Shown: piece after piece, positions 18,394 through 27,713 of the stretch | Numbering within the stretch: the stretch's first letter is position 1 | Layout of the letters: each line of letters begins with the position of its first letter | DNA from: a bacterium | GTDB lineage: Bacteria; UBP4; UBA4092; JAOAEQ01 | Length of the DNA stretch: 59,681 nucleotides | Assembly: GCA_026416715.1 (NCBI GenBank) | Contig: JAOAEQ010000002.1 | Location: forward strand, 98,256-157,936 | Reading direction: 5' to 3' | Translations under genes and position numbers: made by a program | Notes under the pieces: generated by a model | Databases searched by the model: none | What the model was told of the DNA's origin: nothing | The model's input: the letters and a program-made list of their open reading frames with translations, nothing else

Positions 18394-18744
18394 CTATTCG
18401 TCTTTTCCGAGCATTTTTTTCATTTCTTCAACTCGTTTGGTTTCATCAGCATATTTTCGGGATTCGAAATATTGTTGATTCGCCTGGGTCGCATTTCGTT
18501 CCGTGGCAAGCCGGGATGATTGAATCATGCACCAAACAACAATTAAGATATAGATAGAGACAATAATTAGTTTATTCCAGTCAGTAACTTTAATATTGGT
18601 ATATTCTACATAAACGAGGGAAAGCAATCCTTGACTGATGATTAACCAAATGAACCCTGCAGGATACGCTCCGACATAAATATGGCCAAGACCGGGGATG
18701 AAACTTAATATTCGGGCAACCGTCGTTGATTTTCGTTCATCCAT
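18394..18744 (-). CDS. Small TM2-like membrane protein B
   Basis: 116 aa, tandem paralogue of the preceding gene. It has ARILSFIPGLGHIYVGAYPAG, three hydrophobic segments and a cytoplasmic tail ending in a charged helix (ADETKRVEEMKKMLGKDE) that the shorter copy lacks. The 168-bp gap between the copies is AT-rich filler containing the phrase CTTGGTGTCTTTGTGTCTTG. Function unknown. Confidence 0.65.
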   Translation of the reverse strand: MDERKSTTVARILSFIPGLGHIYVGAYPAGFIWLIISQGLLSLVYVEYTNIKVTDWNKLIIVSIYILIVVWCMIQSSRLATERNATQANQQYFESRKYADETKRVEEMKKMLGKDE

Positions 18745-18793
18745 AAAATATAAAATATCTCCAGATTTTCCTATATTGTAGTGTTGTTGGCTA

Positions 18794-19702
18794 TTATAGC
18801 ATATAAGCTGGTGGGAGACGACGCCATTTCGCTGAAAGGGTAACTAATTGGTTAACTTCAGCTATTGTTGCCGGAGGGACGTTTGCTTGTTCAGCAATGC
18901 GGCTCGTATCCCAACGATGTTCAAGCCCGAATAGAATTATATCCAGTTGCGTATACGGTATGCCGAGTGCATATTCGTCAGTTATCCCTGGAAGTAAATC
19001 AGGACTAGGCGGTTTTTCAATAATTTCTTTAGGAACCTGTATATATTCAGCTATTTGACGAACTTGGGTTTTGTATAATCCCAGAATCGGCATAAAATCA
19101 GCAGCGCTATCCCCATATTGAACAAAGAAACCTGTCATCCATTCACTGCGATTTGCGGTACCGGCAACCAGATAATTCATTTTCTCTGCGTATAGATAAC
19201 ATACCACCATCCTTAGCCGATGTTTACTTCGATAAAACGCTATACTCTTATTCATTTCATCATTCGTTCCACCAGCGAGACTATAGACAAACGGAGATTG
19301 CTTGAATTCAGAGGTAAATTGGGTATGTTTCTTTTGCGCATATCGTTCCTGTATCTTGCGGGGAATACATAATGTCGGAGGGATTAAACGGTAGATACCG
19401 AGTTTGCGTAATGGCTGGGTTAACCGGATAATTTTATACGCAATACCGAGTTGAATAGCAAATTGTTTTGCGTGAACCACCGCAGAACGCGGAGTATGCC
19501 GTTCTGGTAAGATTAATGCGAAAACTCGAGTTTTCCCGAGACTGCGAACACATAATCCGGCTACAACAGCAGAATCTAATCCACCACTTAACCCAACAAC
19601 TACCCCAGCACGGTTAGCCTGTTGAACTTGCTGGTGAATAAACTGTTCTAATTGCGAACAAACCTCAGCAACATTTATCTGCAATGGAGAAAAATTATTC
19701 AC
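18794..19702 (-). CDS. Short NAD-synthetase-like ATP pyrophosphatase
   Basis: 302 aa, no glutaminase domain. The PP-loop GLSGGLDSAVV (about 37-47), KHRLRMV, GTANRSEWMTGFFVQYGDSAADFMPI and PPSPDLLPGITDEYALGIPY are the diagnostic NadE blocks. About 45 extra residues (roughly 95-155) sit before KHRLRM, which lengthens it beyond typical ammonia-dependent NadE. Start is GTG; there is no ATG before the PP-loop. It begins 33 nt after the radical SAM stop, so the two are co-transcribed. Because a complete nadE exists at 13178-14884, this copy may amidate or adenylate something other than deamido-NAD. Confidence 0.8.
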   Translation of the reverse strand: MNNFSPLQINVAEVCSQLEQFIHQQVQQANRAGVVVGLSGGLDSAVVAGLCVRSLGKTRVFALILPERHTPRSAVVHAKQFAIQLGIAYKIIRLTQPLRKLGIYRLIPPTLCIPRKIQERYAQKKHTQFTSEFKQSPFVYSLAGGTNDEMNKSIAFYRSKHRLRMVVCYLYAEKMNYLVAGTANRSEWMTGFFVQYGDSAADFMPILGLYKTQVRQIAEYIQVPKEIIEKPPSPDLLPGITDEYALGIPYTQLDIILFGLEHRWDTSRIAEQANVPPATIAEVNQLVTLSAKWRRLPPAYML

Positions 19703-19735
19703 ATTTCCAAGCTATCCTTCATCACTATTTTTCAA

Positions 19736-21082
19736 TCAATTTCTTCGTAGTTCGGGTTGAACATTTGCCTTTCTACACCGTTCCCAAGCGATGTTCGCTA
19801 ACGCACCATATTGATTCGCATATTCATCCAGCTGATGTCGTAACTGGGTAACTACAGTTTCCGCTCCAGGATGAGTCGGATACGCGCCGGTTTTTTCAAC
19901 AATTTCACGCAATACTTCCGGATTATCAATAATCATACACGGTCGATAATGATTATGTGAATACGGTTGCCGTTTCCGAATTTCTGCAAATAACGGCGAT
20001 TTCAAAACTTCAACCAATGATTTATTTTTAATATTATCCGTGGCAAAATGGACGAATACGCAGGGTTCAACATCACCATGCGAATTAATATGCAGATAGT
20101 TTCGCCCGCCGGCAATACACCCGCCAACCAGATTTCCATCATTCCAGAAATCAGCAAGCAGAATTGATTTCGTTTTACGTAGTTCAGCTAACCGATTAAT
20201 CCGATGAATGCGTTGTTCCGGCGTCGGCATAAGCTCTAATGCTGGCCGTTTTCCAATGGGAACATAATTGAAATACCACCCGAGAAAACACCCTTGCTTT
20301 TCGTAAAAATCGACAAATTCGTCGCTAACTACAAACTCGTTGTTCTCTCGAGTTACAGTGCAAGAGAAGCCGAATAAAACCCCTGCTTTGCGAAGTTCCT
20401 GCATAGCATTAATAATTTTCTGGAATGTACCTTTTCCACGTCGGTCATCGGTTTCCTTCTCGAACCCTTCAACGCTAATCGCTGGTAAAACATTTCCTAA
20501 CTTTGCTAATTTTTCTGCCATCGTTTGGTCAATTAGTGTCCCATTAGTATAAACTTGGAAAAACATATCATTATGCGCCTGAAACATTTCCAAAATATGT
20601 TGCCAGTAGAATGGTTCTCCGCCAGATATAGTTATGAAATAGATACCGAGATCTTTCGCTTCTTTAAGGATACGGTCAACCACTGTATAATCTAAATCAT
20701 CTTCTTTCGTATACATACCGGCATAGCAACCATAACATCCGAGATTACACCGCATTGTCGGGCTGATAACGAAAAAGAACGGAATCCGAATTCCGAGTTC
20801 TTGTTCTCGTTGTCGGCGAATCGAATACCCTTTCAGTAAAGCATTAATAAAAAAAGTTTCTATTGCTTTATCCCGATAGGTTGGCGCAGCGAGCGTGAGA
20901 TGTTTTTTTGCAAACAGAACTAGCCGCTGCATAAACTCGCGACTTTCCGGAACCGGGAATGAACGGAGAAACGGTCGTAGAAAATATAGATATGCTTGGT
21001 CTGGTAGGTAAGGTAGTAATCGAAGTGTTTGAAATGCAACTTCAGCAGTCATTACCTCTTTCAATCGGCTAGCTTGTAACAT
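19736..21082 (-). CDS. Radical SAM protein with SPASM-like C-terminus
   Basis: 448 aa. An N-terminal helical region (1-95) precedes the radical SAM core with CNLGCYGC (C112, C116, C119), the SAM-binding ISGGEPF and a barrel typical of peptide/cofactor-modifying enzymes. The C-terminal third has further cysteines in GGCIAGG, VEPCVF and YRPCMI, suggesting one auxiliary cluster as in SPASM/twitch domains. GAGGAGGG lies about 10 nt before the ATG. It is first gene of an operon with the short NadE-like enzyme behind a consensus promoter. Substrate unknown; no small peptide gene is visible next to it. Confidence 0.8.
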   Translation of the reverse strand: MLQASRLKEVMTAEVAFQTLRLLPYLPDQAYLYFLRPFLRSFPVPESREFMQRLVLFAKKHLTLAAPTYRDKAIETFFINALLKGYSIRRQREQELGIRIPFFFVISPTMRCNLGCYGCYAGMYTKEDDLDYTVVDRILKEAKDLGIYFITISGGEPFYWQHILEMFQAHNDMFFQVYTNGTLIDQTMAEKLAKLGNVLPAISVEGFEKETDDRRGKGTFQKIINAMQELRKAGVLFGFSCTVTRENNEFVVSDEFVDFYEKQGCFLGWYFNYVPIGKRPALELMPTPEQRIHRINRLAELRKTKSILLADFWNDGNLVGGCIAGGRNYLHINSHGDVEPCVFVHFATDNIKNKSLVEVLKSPLFAEIRKRQPYSHNHYRPCMIIDNPEVLREIVEKTGAYPTHPGAETVVTQLRHQLDEYANQYGALANIAWERCRKANVQPELRRN

Positions 21083-21145
21083 AATATATTTCCCTCCTCA
21101 AAATTCCGTTGCCGATTCAAAAAGACTTACGTTGTTACCAATAGT

Positions 21146-21162
21146 TATTGATAGGTATTGAT
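21146..21162. promoter_or_regulatory. Direct-repeat operator candidate
   Basis: TATTGAT occurs at 21146-21152 and 21156-21162, exactly 10 bp apart (one helical turn), immediately downstream of the predicted transcription start. Confidence 0.35.
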
Positions 21163-21172
21163 GCCTAAAAGT

Positions 21173-21202
21173 ATTATAAATCGATTTATGATTTATTGTC
21201 AA
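21173..21202 (-). promoter_or_regulatory. Consensus sigma-70 promoter of radical SAM operon
   Basis: Minus-strand TTGACA (21197-21202), 18-bp spacer, TATAAT (21173-21178); both hexamers are perfect. Leader about 85 nt to the ATG at 21082. Confidence 0.75.
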
Positions 21203-21574
21203 AAAACGAATAACATTTTTGTTGATTTTAAAAAGCAAATTTTATACCATTTCAGATTATCGAAATTTTCTGGGAAAATACGATAGATTCCTCCTTCGAT
21301 CATGCCATTTTGGCATAATCTGGCGATTTATAAATTCAATTGTTAAGTATCTTGTTTATTTTGAAAAGACTTGAGGTTTTTATGAAAATAATATTCTATA
21401 ATTTATTTTATATCCCGCAAAAAAAAAGACTATTACTCATAAATGCGGCGGTGATTGAACCATAAGCAATTTCTTTTCATGATCGCTGTTGAGTAACACT
21501 ACCGAATAAACACAAAGAGACCGTGGTTATTAGTTCAAAAATATTTTCTCTGTTTTTCTATGATTTCTAGGTAT

Positions 21575-22147
21575 TCATTTGATTCGTTGCAATCCTTGTT
21601 CCGGTTTCTGGAACGCAGAAGTATCATCTGCATATTGCAAGATAAACCGCTGGATTTCTCTCGCTGAAGCAGTTAGAACGATTCTATCATTAATCTTTGC
21701 ATAAGGAAGTGAGACTTTTTTCTGCTCGATTTGTTTTTCGAACCATTCTTGGTTCAAAAAAGAGAGATACAATTTATCGTTTTCGAACCAGACTTTCGAA
21801 ATACTATGCATTGGAATCAGATGGAGCATATAGTAGATATTCATATCTTTTGCTTCTTCTAATTTCCCGGGGTATAAATCCAAAAACCGATATTTATCAA
21901 GCTGAATAAGATACGCATCGAAATTATTCGGTATATTTCCTACATCGAACACGCAAGTATATCGTTTATCACCGGATTTGGTAAACGAAATTTTGTTTCC
22001 TTCAGAATCAGTCCAAGTGCCAAGCAATGCCGGGTCGAAAACAAGCTCTTTTTCCGATTCGTATATCGGATTCATTGAAACGATAATACATCCCGAAAAC
22101 CAAATGACTACCGATAATAATGCTACTGTTTTAAAAAAATATTTCAT
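21575..22147 (-). CDS. Hypothetical lipoprotein
   Basis: 190 aa with a lipoprotein signal peptide: MKYFFK, hydrophobic core, lipobox WFSGC (Cys about 20). The mature part contains ALLGTWTDSEGNKISFTKSGDKRYTC, a beta-rich pattern like small lipocalin-type or DUF-class lipoproteins. AGGAGGAGG precedes the ATG. It follows the esterase gene with a repeat-containing 93-bp spacer. Function unknown. Confidence 0.7.
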   Translation of the reverse strand: MKYFFKTVALLSVVIWFSGCIIVSMNPIYESEKELVFDPALLGTWTDSEGNKISFTKSGDKRYTCVFDVGNIPNNFDAYLIQLDKYRFLDLYPGKLEEAKDMNIYYMLHLIPMHSISKVWFENDKLYLSFLNQEWFEKQIEQKKVSLPYAKINDRIVLTASAREIQRFILQYADDTSAFQKPEQGLQRIK

Positions 22148-22174
22148 TAAGATTCACCTCCTCCTAACGAGGGT

Positions 22175-22238
22175 ACGAAAGAACATAAGAACAAGGATTC
22201 TTTTTGTTCTAGTTTTTAGTTCTTTAGATCTTTCATTT
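22175..22238. repeat. Inter-cistronic repeat with inverted arms
   Basis: Inverted arms AGAACAA/TTGTTCT and GAAAGAAC/GTTCTTT are nested here. The first 20 bases (22175-22194) recur with one mismatch inside the GH38 coding sequence at 5678-5697. Confidence 0.5.
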
Positions 22239-22240
22239 TA

Positions 22241-23218
22241 TTATTTAAGATGTGTATCAAAAAACTGCTCTACTATCCGTCGGTTTTCTGGGTCACGCCA
22301 GAATTTCGGGCCACCGTGTCCTTCCCCTTCGATAATTCGGAAAGTTACTTCAACTCCAGCTTGTTGTAATGCGTTAAATAATATCTCACTTTGTCTAATT
22401 GAAACAACTTTATCCTGGTCACCGTGCATAATTAGAAACGGCGGATCATCAGGGGTTACATAGGTTACCGGACTTGCTTGTCTCGCTAGCTCTTTCTTTT
22501 CGGATATCGGTCCACCTAGTAATCCTGATACTGCACCGAACGCTTCATTCTGCTGACTTATTGCAGCAATCGGAATAAATCTAGAAAAATCTGATGGACC
22601 GAACCAATCGCAGACCGCTTGAACTCGGCTGGAATAATTCTGCCAACCGCCGGAACCTTCTAGTTCTTTGATTCCGCCGGAAGTACCAAGTAATGCCGCG
22701 AGATGACCGCCAGCGGACGAACCCCAGACCCCAATACGATTAGGATTAAGGTTATACTCATTCGCTTTTGCGCGCAAAAACCGAATCGCGCATTTACAAT
22801 CTTCAATTTGTGCTGGGAACGTGGCAACATCGGTTAGCCGATAATTTATACTCGCACAGAAATATCCTTTCCTCGCAAAATAAATGAGCTGGTATATATG
22901 ACTCTCTTTACTACCGGAACGCCAACCGCCACCATGAATCCAGACAATTACTGGCATCGGAAATTGCGGTCGCTCTTTTTTGCGAATGAAATCAAGTTTT
23001 AATGAAACGTTGCCACCTTTACCATATTCGATATCTTTAATATACTCAATATCAGGTGGAATTGGTGGAATGACATGCTGCCATTTATCTCGATTCGGAT
23101 TCGGTGGTTCTGCCGTAGCATATATGAATACTATTAATAAACCTAATAAGCTTCCAACAATGATTTTAATATAATTGAATAGAGTTTTTTGAGGTATCGT
23201 CGTGACCATATCATCCAT
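22241..23218 (-). CDS. Alpha/beta-hydrolase (carboxylesterase, HSL/BD-FAE type)
   Basis: 325 aa with an N-terminal signal anchor (about 13-33). The oxyanion motif HGGGWRSGS, nucleophile elbow GSSAGGH, acid in MHGDQDKVV and histidine in GEGHGG give a complete Ser-Asp-His triad. The order fits acetyl-xylan or feruloyl esterase-like members and generic carboxylesterases. It probably faces the periplasm. It lies upstream of the lipoprotein gene in the same direction. Substrate unknown. Confidence 0.85.
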   Translation of the reverse strand: MDDMVTTIPQKTLFNYIKIIVGSLLGLLIVFIYATAEPPNPNRDKWQHVIPPIPPDIEYIKDIEYGKGGNVSLKLDFIRKKERPQFPMPVIVWIHGGGWRSGSKESHIYQLIYFARKGYFCASINYRLTDVATFPAQIEDCKCAIRFLRAKANEYNLNPNRIGVWGSSAGGHLAALLGTSGGIKELEGSGGWQNYSSRVQAVCDWFGPSDFSRFIPIAAISQQNEAFGAVSGLLGGPISEKKELARQASPVTYVTPDDPPFLIMHGDQDKVVSIRQSEILFNALQQAGVEVTFRIIEGEGHGGPKFWRDPENRRIVEQFFDTHLK

Positions 23219-23341
23219 CTAACCTATATTTTTTACCATGACCATGGTTCATGATTTAGAACCTAATGTATTATTCTATTCCGTTATGCTTTTAGTCGAA
23301 ACACCTCTTGCAAAAAATATAAAATAAATTAAACGATAGAA

Positions 23342-24325
23342 TTACACACTAGCGAAATGGCAGGCAACGAAATGGTTCAGTTGTTTTTCCAGCAGTTCTG
23401 GTTCTTGTTCTTTGCAAATCGGGAATTGAGCAATTGGACATCGGGTATGGAACCGACAACCGGTCGGGATTTTCATTGGGCTCGGGATATCACCAGGTAA
23501 CAGGATTCTTTCAACCTTAACTTTCGGGTCAGGAATAGGTACCGCTGATAATAATGCTTTCGTATACGGATGCAATGGCGATTTATACAACTTCGTTTTT
23601 GTGCTCATTTCAACAATTTTACCAAGATACATCACCGCTACCCGATCGCTAATATGCTCAACTACCGCTAAATCATGGGCAATCAATAAGAAACTCAATT
23701 TAAATTGCAATTGTAAATCTTGCAAAAGATTAATTATTTGTGCTTGAATTGACACATCAAGAGATGAAACTGGTTCATCGGCGATAATCAACTCAGGTTC
23801 AACAGCTAGTGCTCGCGCAATACCAATGCGTTGCCGTTGACCACCGCTAAATTCATGCGGATACCGATACATGTGATCTGGGTTTATACCAACTGCATTG
23901 AGTAGTTCTGCAATTCGTTCTTGTTTCTTTTTCCCTTTAGCTAGATTGTAAACTGTTAGTCCTTCGCCAACGATACTCCCAATCGTCATTCGTGGATTTA
24001 ACGATGAGAACGGGTCTTGGAAAATCATCTGCATTTTCCGGCGATACGGCCGAATCTCGCGATTGGATAATGTGACCAGATTCGGAGAATCTTTAAAGCG
24101 GATTTCACCTTCAGTTGCGCGGTATAATTGCAAAATAACACGACCGAGTGTGGTTTTTCCGCAGCCGGATTCGCCAACAAGCCCGAGCGTTTCACCCGGT
24201 TTCATTTCAAATGAAACCCCATCCACCGCTTTCACCTGACCAACGGTTTTGGAGAAAACTCCTTGAGTCACTGGAAAATATTTTTTAACCTTTTTAACAA
24301 TTAGCAATTGATCGTTTGGATTCAT
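23342..24325 (-). CDS. oppF: Oligopeptide ABC transporter ATP-binding protein OppF-like
   Basis: About 327 aa with Walker A GESGCGKTT, signature FSGGQRQR, Walker B LIIADEPVSSLD and the C-terminal oligopeptide-binding extension with CRFHTRCPIAQFPIC (iron-sulfur/cysteine motif of the DppD/OppF group). Start ATG at 24325 (MNPNDQLL) is preferred to a TTG 36 nt upstream. It is the last gene of the secG-oppABCDF operon. It powers uptake of peptides or other solutes across the inner membrane. Confidence 0.92.
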   Translation of the reverse strand: MNPNDQLLIVKKVKKYFPVTQGVFSKTVGQVKAVDGVSFEMKPGETLGLVGESGCGKTTLGRVILQLYRATEGEIRFKDSPNLVTLSNREIRPYRRKMQMIFQDPFSSLNPRMTIGSIVGEGLTVYNLAKGKKKQERIAELLNAVGINPDHMYRYPHEFSGGQRQRIGIARALAVEPELIIADEPVSSLDVSIQAQIINLLQDLQLQFKLSFLLIAHDLAVVEHISDRVAVMYLGKIVEMSTKTKLYKSPLHPYTKALLSAVPIPDPKVKVERILLPGDIPSPMKIPTGCRFHTRCPIAQFPICKEQEPELLEKQLNHFVACHFASV

Positions 24326-24377
24326 ATCATGTCTAATAGAACAGCTCAGATACCAAATCAAATTCCTTTGACATTTA

Positions 24378-25358
24378 TTAAACTAATAGGCATCTAACCA
24401 AATGGTTATCTCTCTTTTCTTCAAATTCCGGTACTACCTGCTTGCATCGTTCGGCTACAATCGGACATCGTGGGTGGAACCGACAACCAGTCGGATAATG
24501 CAACGGGTCAGGAACTACTCCTTCTATTGTTTTCAATCGCGAGAACCCAGGTTCGCCTTTTGATATTTTCGGTACTGATACTAATAATCCTTTCGTATAC
24601 GGATGCAACGGGTTATAGAACAGCGTTTCAACATCAGTATATTCAACAATCTGACCGGCATACATCACCGCAACATAGTTCGCAAATCCTGCAATAATCC
24701 CTAAATCGTGGGTGATTAATAATATCGAAGACTGAAACTGTTCTTTTAACTCACCCATTAAATCAAGTATCTGCGCTTGAACCGTAACATCTAATGCAGT
24801 GGTCGGTTCATCCGCAATCAGCAACGAAGGATTACAGGCAAGTGCCATCGCAATCATCGTTCGTTGCCGCATCCCACCGGATAACTGATGGGGATAATCT
24901 TTCGCCCGCTGGGCAGGCGACGGAATTCTAACTAACTCCAGCATCCGAATCGCTTCCTGATACGCATCTTGTCTATTCATTTTTTTATGGAGCATAAACA
25001 CTTCTGCAATTTGATTTCCAATAGTAAATACTGGATTCAATGAGGTCATCGGTTCCTGAAATATCATCGCAATTTCATTCCCACGAATCCGCCGTATCTC
25101 TTCATCTGGTAATTGCATTAAATCCTGGTCTTTAAACCAGATTTTACCATTTACTATTTTCCCTGGTGGATATTGAATTAACCGAAGGATAGATAACGCA
25201 GTAACACTTTTCCCACAACCTGATTCGCCGACTAGACCTAGTACTTCCCCTTTTCGAATCGAGAAGGATACATTGTCAACAGCTTTTGATACTCCATCTG
25301 GCGTAAAAAAAAATGTCTGCAAATTATCAATCTTTAATAGAACATTATTTTGAGTCAT
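24378..25358 (-). CDS. oppD: Oligopeptide ABC transporter ATP-binding protein OppD-like
   Basis: About 326 aa with Walker A GESGCGKS, signature LSGGMRQR, Walker [13 protein letters not shown] and the [10 protein letters not shown]-terminal cysteine motif. ATG at 25358 ([11 protein letters not shown]) fits family starts better than the upstream TTG. A 12-bp inverted repeat separates it from oppC. It pairs with OppF as the ATPase heterodimer. Confidence 0.92.
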   Translation of the reverse strand: MTQNNVLLKIDNLQTFFFTPDGVSKAVDNVSFSIRKGEVLGLVGESGCGKSVTALSILRLIQYPPGKIVNGKIWFKDQDLMQLPDEEIRRIRGNEIAMIFQEPMTSLNPVFTIGNQIAEVFMLHKKMNRQDAYQEAIRMLELVRIPSPAQRAKDYPHQLSGGMRQRTMIAMALACNPSLLIADEPTTALDVTVQAQILDLMGELKEQFQSSILLITHDLGIIAGFANYVAVMYAGQIVEYTDVETLFYNPLHPYTKGLLVSVPKISKGEPGFSRLKTIEGVVPDPLHYPTGCRFHPRCPIVAERCKQVVPEFEEKRDNHLVRCLLV

Positions 25359-25411
25359 GGTATTAAATCCGAGTTTTAAAAAACAAGGAAAACCTAAACT
25401 CAAGCTTAGCG

Positions 25412-25441
25412 CAAACTAACCGCTTTTCGGCGGTTAGTTTG
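25412..25441. repeat. Hairpin in the oppC-oppD spacer
   Basis: Perfect 12-bp arms CAAACTAACCGC (25412-25423) and GCGGTTAGTTTG (25430-25441), 6-nt loop. No clear U-run on the minus strand, so more likely a processing or stabilising hairpin than a full terminator. Confidence 0.6.
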
Positions 25442-25456
25442 TTGTTTACTTTAGTC

Positions 25457-26545
25457 CTACATTATAACATTTGGGTCGAACGCGTCACGGAGCCCGTCAC
25501 CCAAGAAATTAAATGCTAGAACTGTTATAAAAATAAAAAAACCTGGAATTAATATCCACGGATATTGCTCAAGCACAACGAGATTCTGGGCTGCACTGAG
25601 CATATTGCCCCAACTCGCTTGCGGTTCAACGATACCTAATCCGAGCAGACTCAACGCAGATTCGCCGAGAATATAGCTGGGAATATCTAACGTTGCGGAT
25701 ACAATCGCAAATGAAAAGGTATTCGGAAGAATATGTTTAATAATAATCTTCCAAGTGGGAACACCGAGTGCTTGCGCAGCAAGTACATATTCCCGTTCAC
25801 GAATTGAGAGAACCATTCCGCGAATAACCCGCGCTAACCCTGCCCAACCGATAAAACTCATAATGAATACAATCATAAAGAAAACTTCTACCGAGCTCAA
25901 TTTTAAACCGAGAAACGCTGCTCGTAACGCTAATAGTAGAAACATGCTGGGAACCATCATGATAATTTCACCGAATCGCATCATTAGATAATCGAATTTC
26001 CCACCGAAATAACCGGAAATACCACCAATAACCATTCCAATAGTAAACGAAATGAGAACACCGAGTAACCCAATTGAGAGTGATACCCGCGAACCGTGGA
26101 GTATCCTCGAGAAGATATCTCGTCCTTGAGTATCGGTTCCAAAAATGAATATATGCCCTGGGTCTTTAACCCCGAATAAATGCCATGATGTACGGAGCCT
26201 CCCACCTTGTACCATTTCATTGCGGGTAGTGAAAAAATAGATATAGTTTTTCTGAGTTCTATCCGGTAGATATTTCCGTTGGTACGTTTGGGTATCAATC
26301 TGTAATGTATATTCGTAAACGAATGGACGAAAACTAAATTTCCCGGTTTCATCAAAGAAATGGATTGGGGTTGGCGGCTGGTTCGCATTATTCCGAAAAT
26401 CTTCATAATACGGATAGGGCGCAATAAAATCTGCAAATATTGCTGAACAATAGAGTATTCCTAATACCCATAAACCGAGCATCGCCATTTTATGCCGACG
26501 AAGTCGTCTAAACGCTATTCGGAGAGGAGAATTTGTTTTCTGCAT
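25457..26545 (-). CDS. oppC: Oligopeptide ABC transporter permease OppC-like
   Basis: 362 aa. After TM1 (about 18-40) there is a long extracytoplasmic stretch (about 45-140) rich in Y and P, longer than in usual OppC (about 300 aa in total). Then the FGTDTQGRDIFSRILHGSRVSL signature and five membrane segments with the EAA loop (ALGVPTWKIIIKHILPNT). Adjacent to oppB and oppD. The insertion may contact a specific binding protein. Confidence 0.92.
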   Translation of the reverse strand: MQKTNSPLRIAFRRLRRHKMAMLGLWVLGILYCSAIFADFIAPYPYYEDFRNNANQPPTPIHFFDETGKFSFRPFVYEYTLQIDTQTYQRKYLPDRTQKNYIYFFTTRNEMVQGGRLRTSWHLFGVKDPGHIFIFGTDTQGRDIFSRILHGSRVSLSIGLLGVLISFTIGMVIGGISGYFGGKFDYLMMRFGEIIMMVPSMFLLLALRAAFLGLKLSSVEVFFMIVFIMSFIGWAGLARVIRGMVLSIREREYVLAAQALGVPTWKIIIKHILPNTFSFAIVSATLDIPSYILGESALSLLGLGIVEPQASWGNMLSAAQNLVVLEQYPWILIPGFFIFITVLAFNFLGDGLRDAFDPNVIM

Positions 26546-26600
26546 AAAAAATTATTAGGAAACCAGGAAACTAAGAAAATCTATTCATGTCAAATTTATC

Positions 26601-26637
26601 AATTAGCATTTTAAATTTACTATTTGAAATGCTAATT
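26601..26637. repeat. Inverted repeat in the oppB-oppC spacer
   Basis: Perfect 11-bp arms AATTAGCATTT (26601-26611) and AAATGCTAATT (26627-26637). Confidence 0.5.
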
Positions 26638-26662
26638 TTGCATTTTGCAATGAGAAGTTTAG

Positions 26663-27628
26663 CTAGCTATATCTAATCCGGGGATCGCTTAGCGCCAGCA
26701 TTACATCAGCGATCAAATTCCCAATGATTAATAAGAATCCACCCATTAATAAATCTGCCATAATAACAAATAAATCCTGGCTCATAATCGCTTCCAGCAT
26801 CAACCGACCAAGTCCAGGCCAAGCGATGATAATTTCGGTAATCGCAGCTCCGCTTAATAGCCCGGGTAAGGAATAGCCAAACAGTGTTATCATCGGATTA
26901 ATTGAATTGCGTAAAACATGTTTGAAGATAACGGTTTTTTCTTTTAAACCTTTTGCTCGAGCGGTGATAACATATTGCTGCCGTAGATTTTCGAGCATGG
27001 TTCCACGCATGATACGTGATAAACTCGCTATTGAATGGAATCCAAGAACTATTGCCGGGATTATTAAATGATATCCATAATCAATGATTTTCCCAAATAA
27101 GCTCATTGATTCGTGGTTAGCAGAAATCATCCCGCCGGTAGGGAGCCACCCAGTCGATGCCGCAAAAAAGAGTAATAAGAACGCCGTGAAAAATGTTGGT
27201 AGCGACATCCCAACATACGAAAAAAACGAGAAAAATTTATCTATCCATGAATATTGTTTCACCGCACAATAGATTCCAATTGGAATCGCTAGTCCCCAAG
27301 AAATGAGCATTGCGGCAACTCCAAGAATTAAAGTATTTATCAACCGTTCTTTAATCAGAAAACTCACTGGGGTATGGTAAGTGAACGAATAACCAAAATC
27401 AAATTGTACTACTCCCTGAAGCCATTTTAAATATTGAATCCATAATGGTTTATCAAGATTGAATTGGTGCCGCATTTGTTCGATGGTTTCTGGTGAAATC
27501 TGCGGGTTCATCTTTAATTGGTCGAAGTAGTCGCCAGGAGCTAGCTGGATAACCAGGAAGGATAATAATGTCATCCCGATTAACAGAGGAATCAAATGTA
27601 ATAACCGTCGAAGAATATAGGAAATCAC
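26663..27628 (-). CDS. oppB: Oligopeptide ABC transporter permease OppB-like
   Basis: 321 aa with the family opening YILRRLLHLIPLLIG, six membrane segments, APGDYFDQL and the EAA motif (ARAKGLKEKTVIFKHVLRNS). GTG start at 27628; no ATG alternative keeps the first membrane helix. Forms the channel with OppC. Confidence 0.92.
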   Translation of the reverse strand: MISYILRRLLHLIPLLIGMTLLSFLVIQLAPGDYFDQLKMNPQISPETIEQMRHQFNLDKPLWIQYLKWLQGVVQFDFGYSFTYHTPVSFLIKERLINTLILGVAAMLISWGLAIPIGIYCAVKQYSWIDKFFSFFSYVGMSLPTFFTAFLLLFFAASTGWLPTGGMISANHESMSLFGKIIDYGYHLIIPAIVLGFHSIASLSRIMRGTMLENLRQQYVITARAKGLKEKTVIFKHVLRNSINPMITLFGYSLPGLLSGAAITEIIIAWPGLGRLMLEAIMSQDLFVIMADLLMGGFLLIIGNLIADVMLALSDPRIRYS

Positions 27629-27647
27629 CGAAAAATAGACAGAAATT

Positions 27648-27713
27648 AATAGTCAGCAGTCAGGAAAAAACCTTGTTTTGATTCTCTATTCAGTCTACTG
27701 ACTACTGACTATT
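27648..27713 (-). terminator. Inverted repeat at the oppA-oppB junction
   Basis: 16-bp arms (27648-27663 and 27698-27713) with one mismatch. The distal arm overlaps the oppA stop. On the minus strand the stem is followed by a T-rich stretch (AATTTCTGTCTATTTTTC pattern), so partial termination after oppA is plausible. Confidence 0.5.

Larger units (their letters stand above)
21083..21574. other. Upstream region of the radical SAM/NadE-like operon
   Basis: 492 bp. It contains the promoter at 21173-21202, a 7-bp direct repeat at the predicted start site, and a small palindrome ATGCCATTTTGGCAT (21302-21316). The rest is AT-rich without open frames. Confidence 0.5.
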
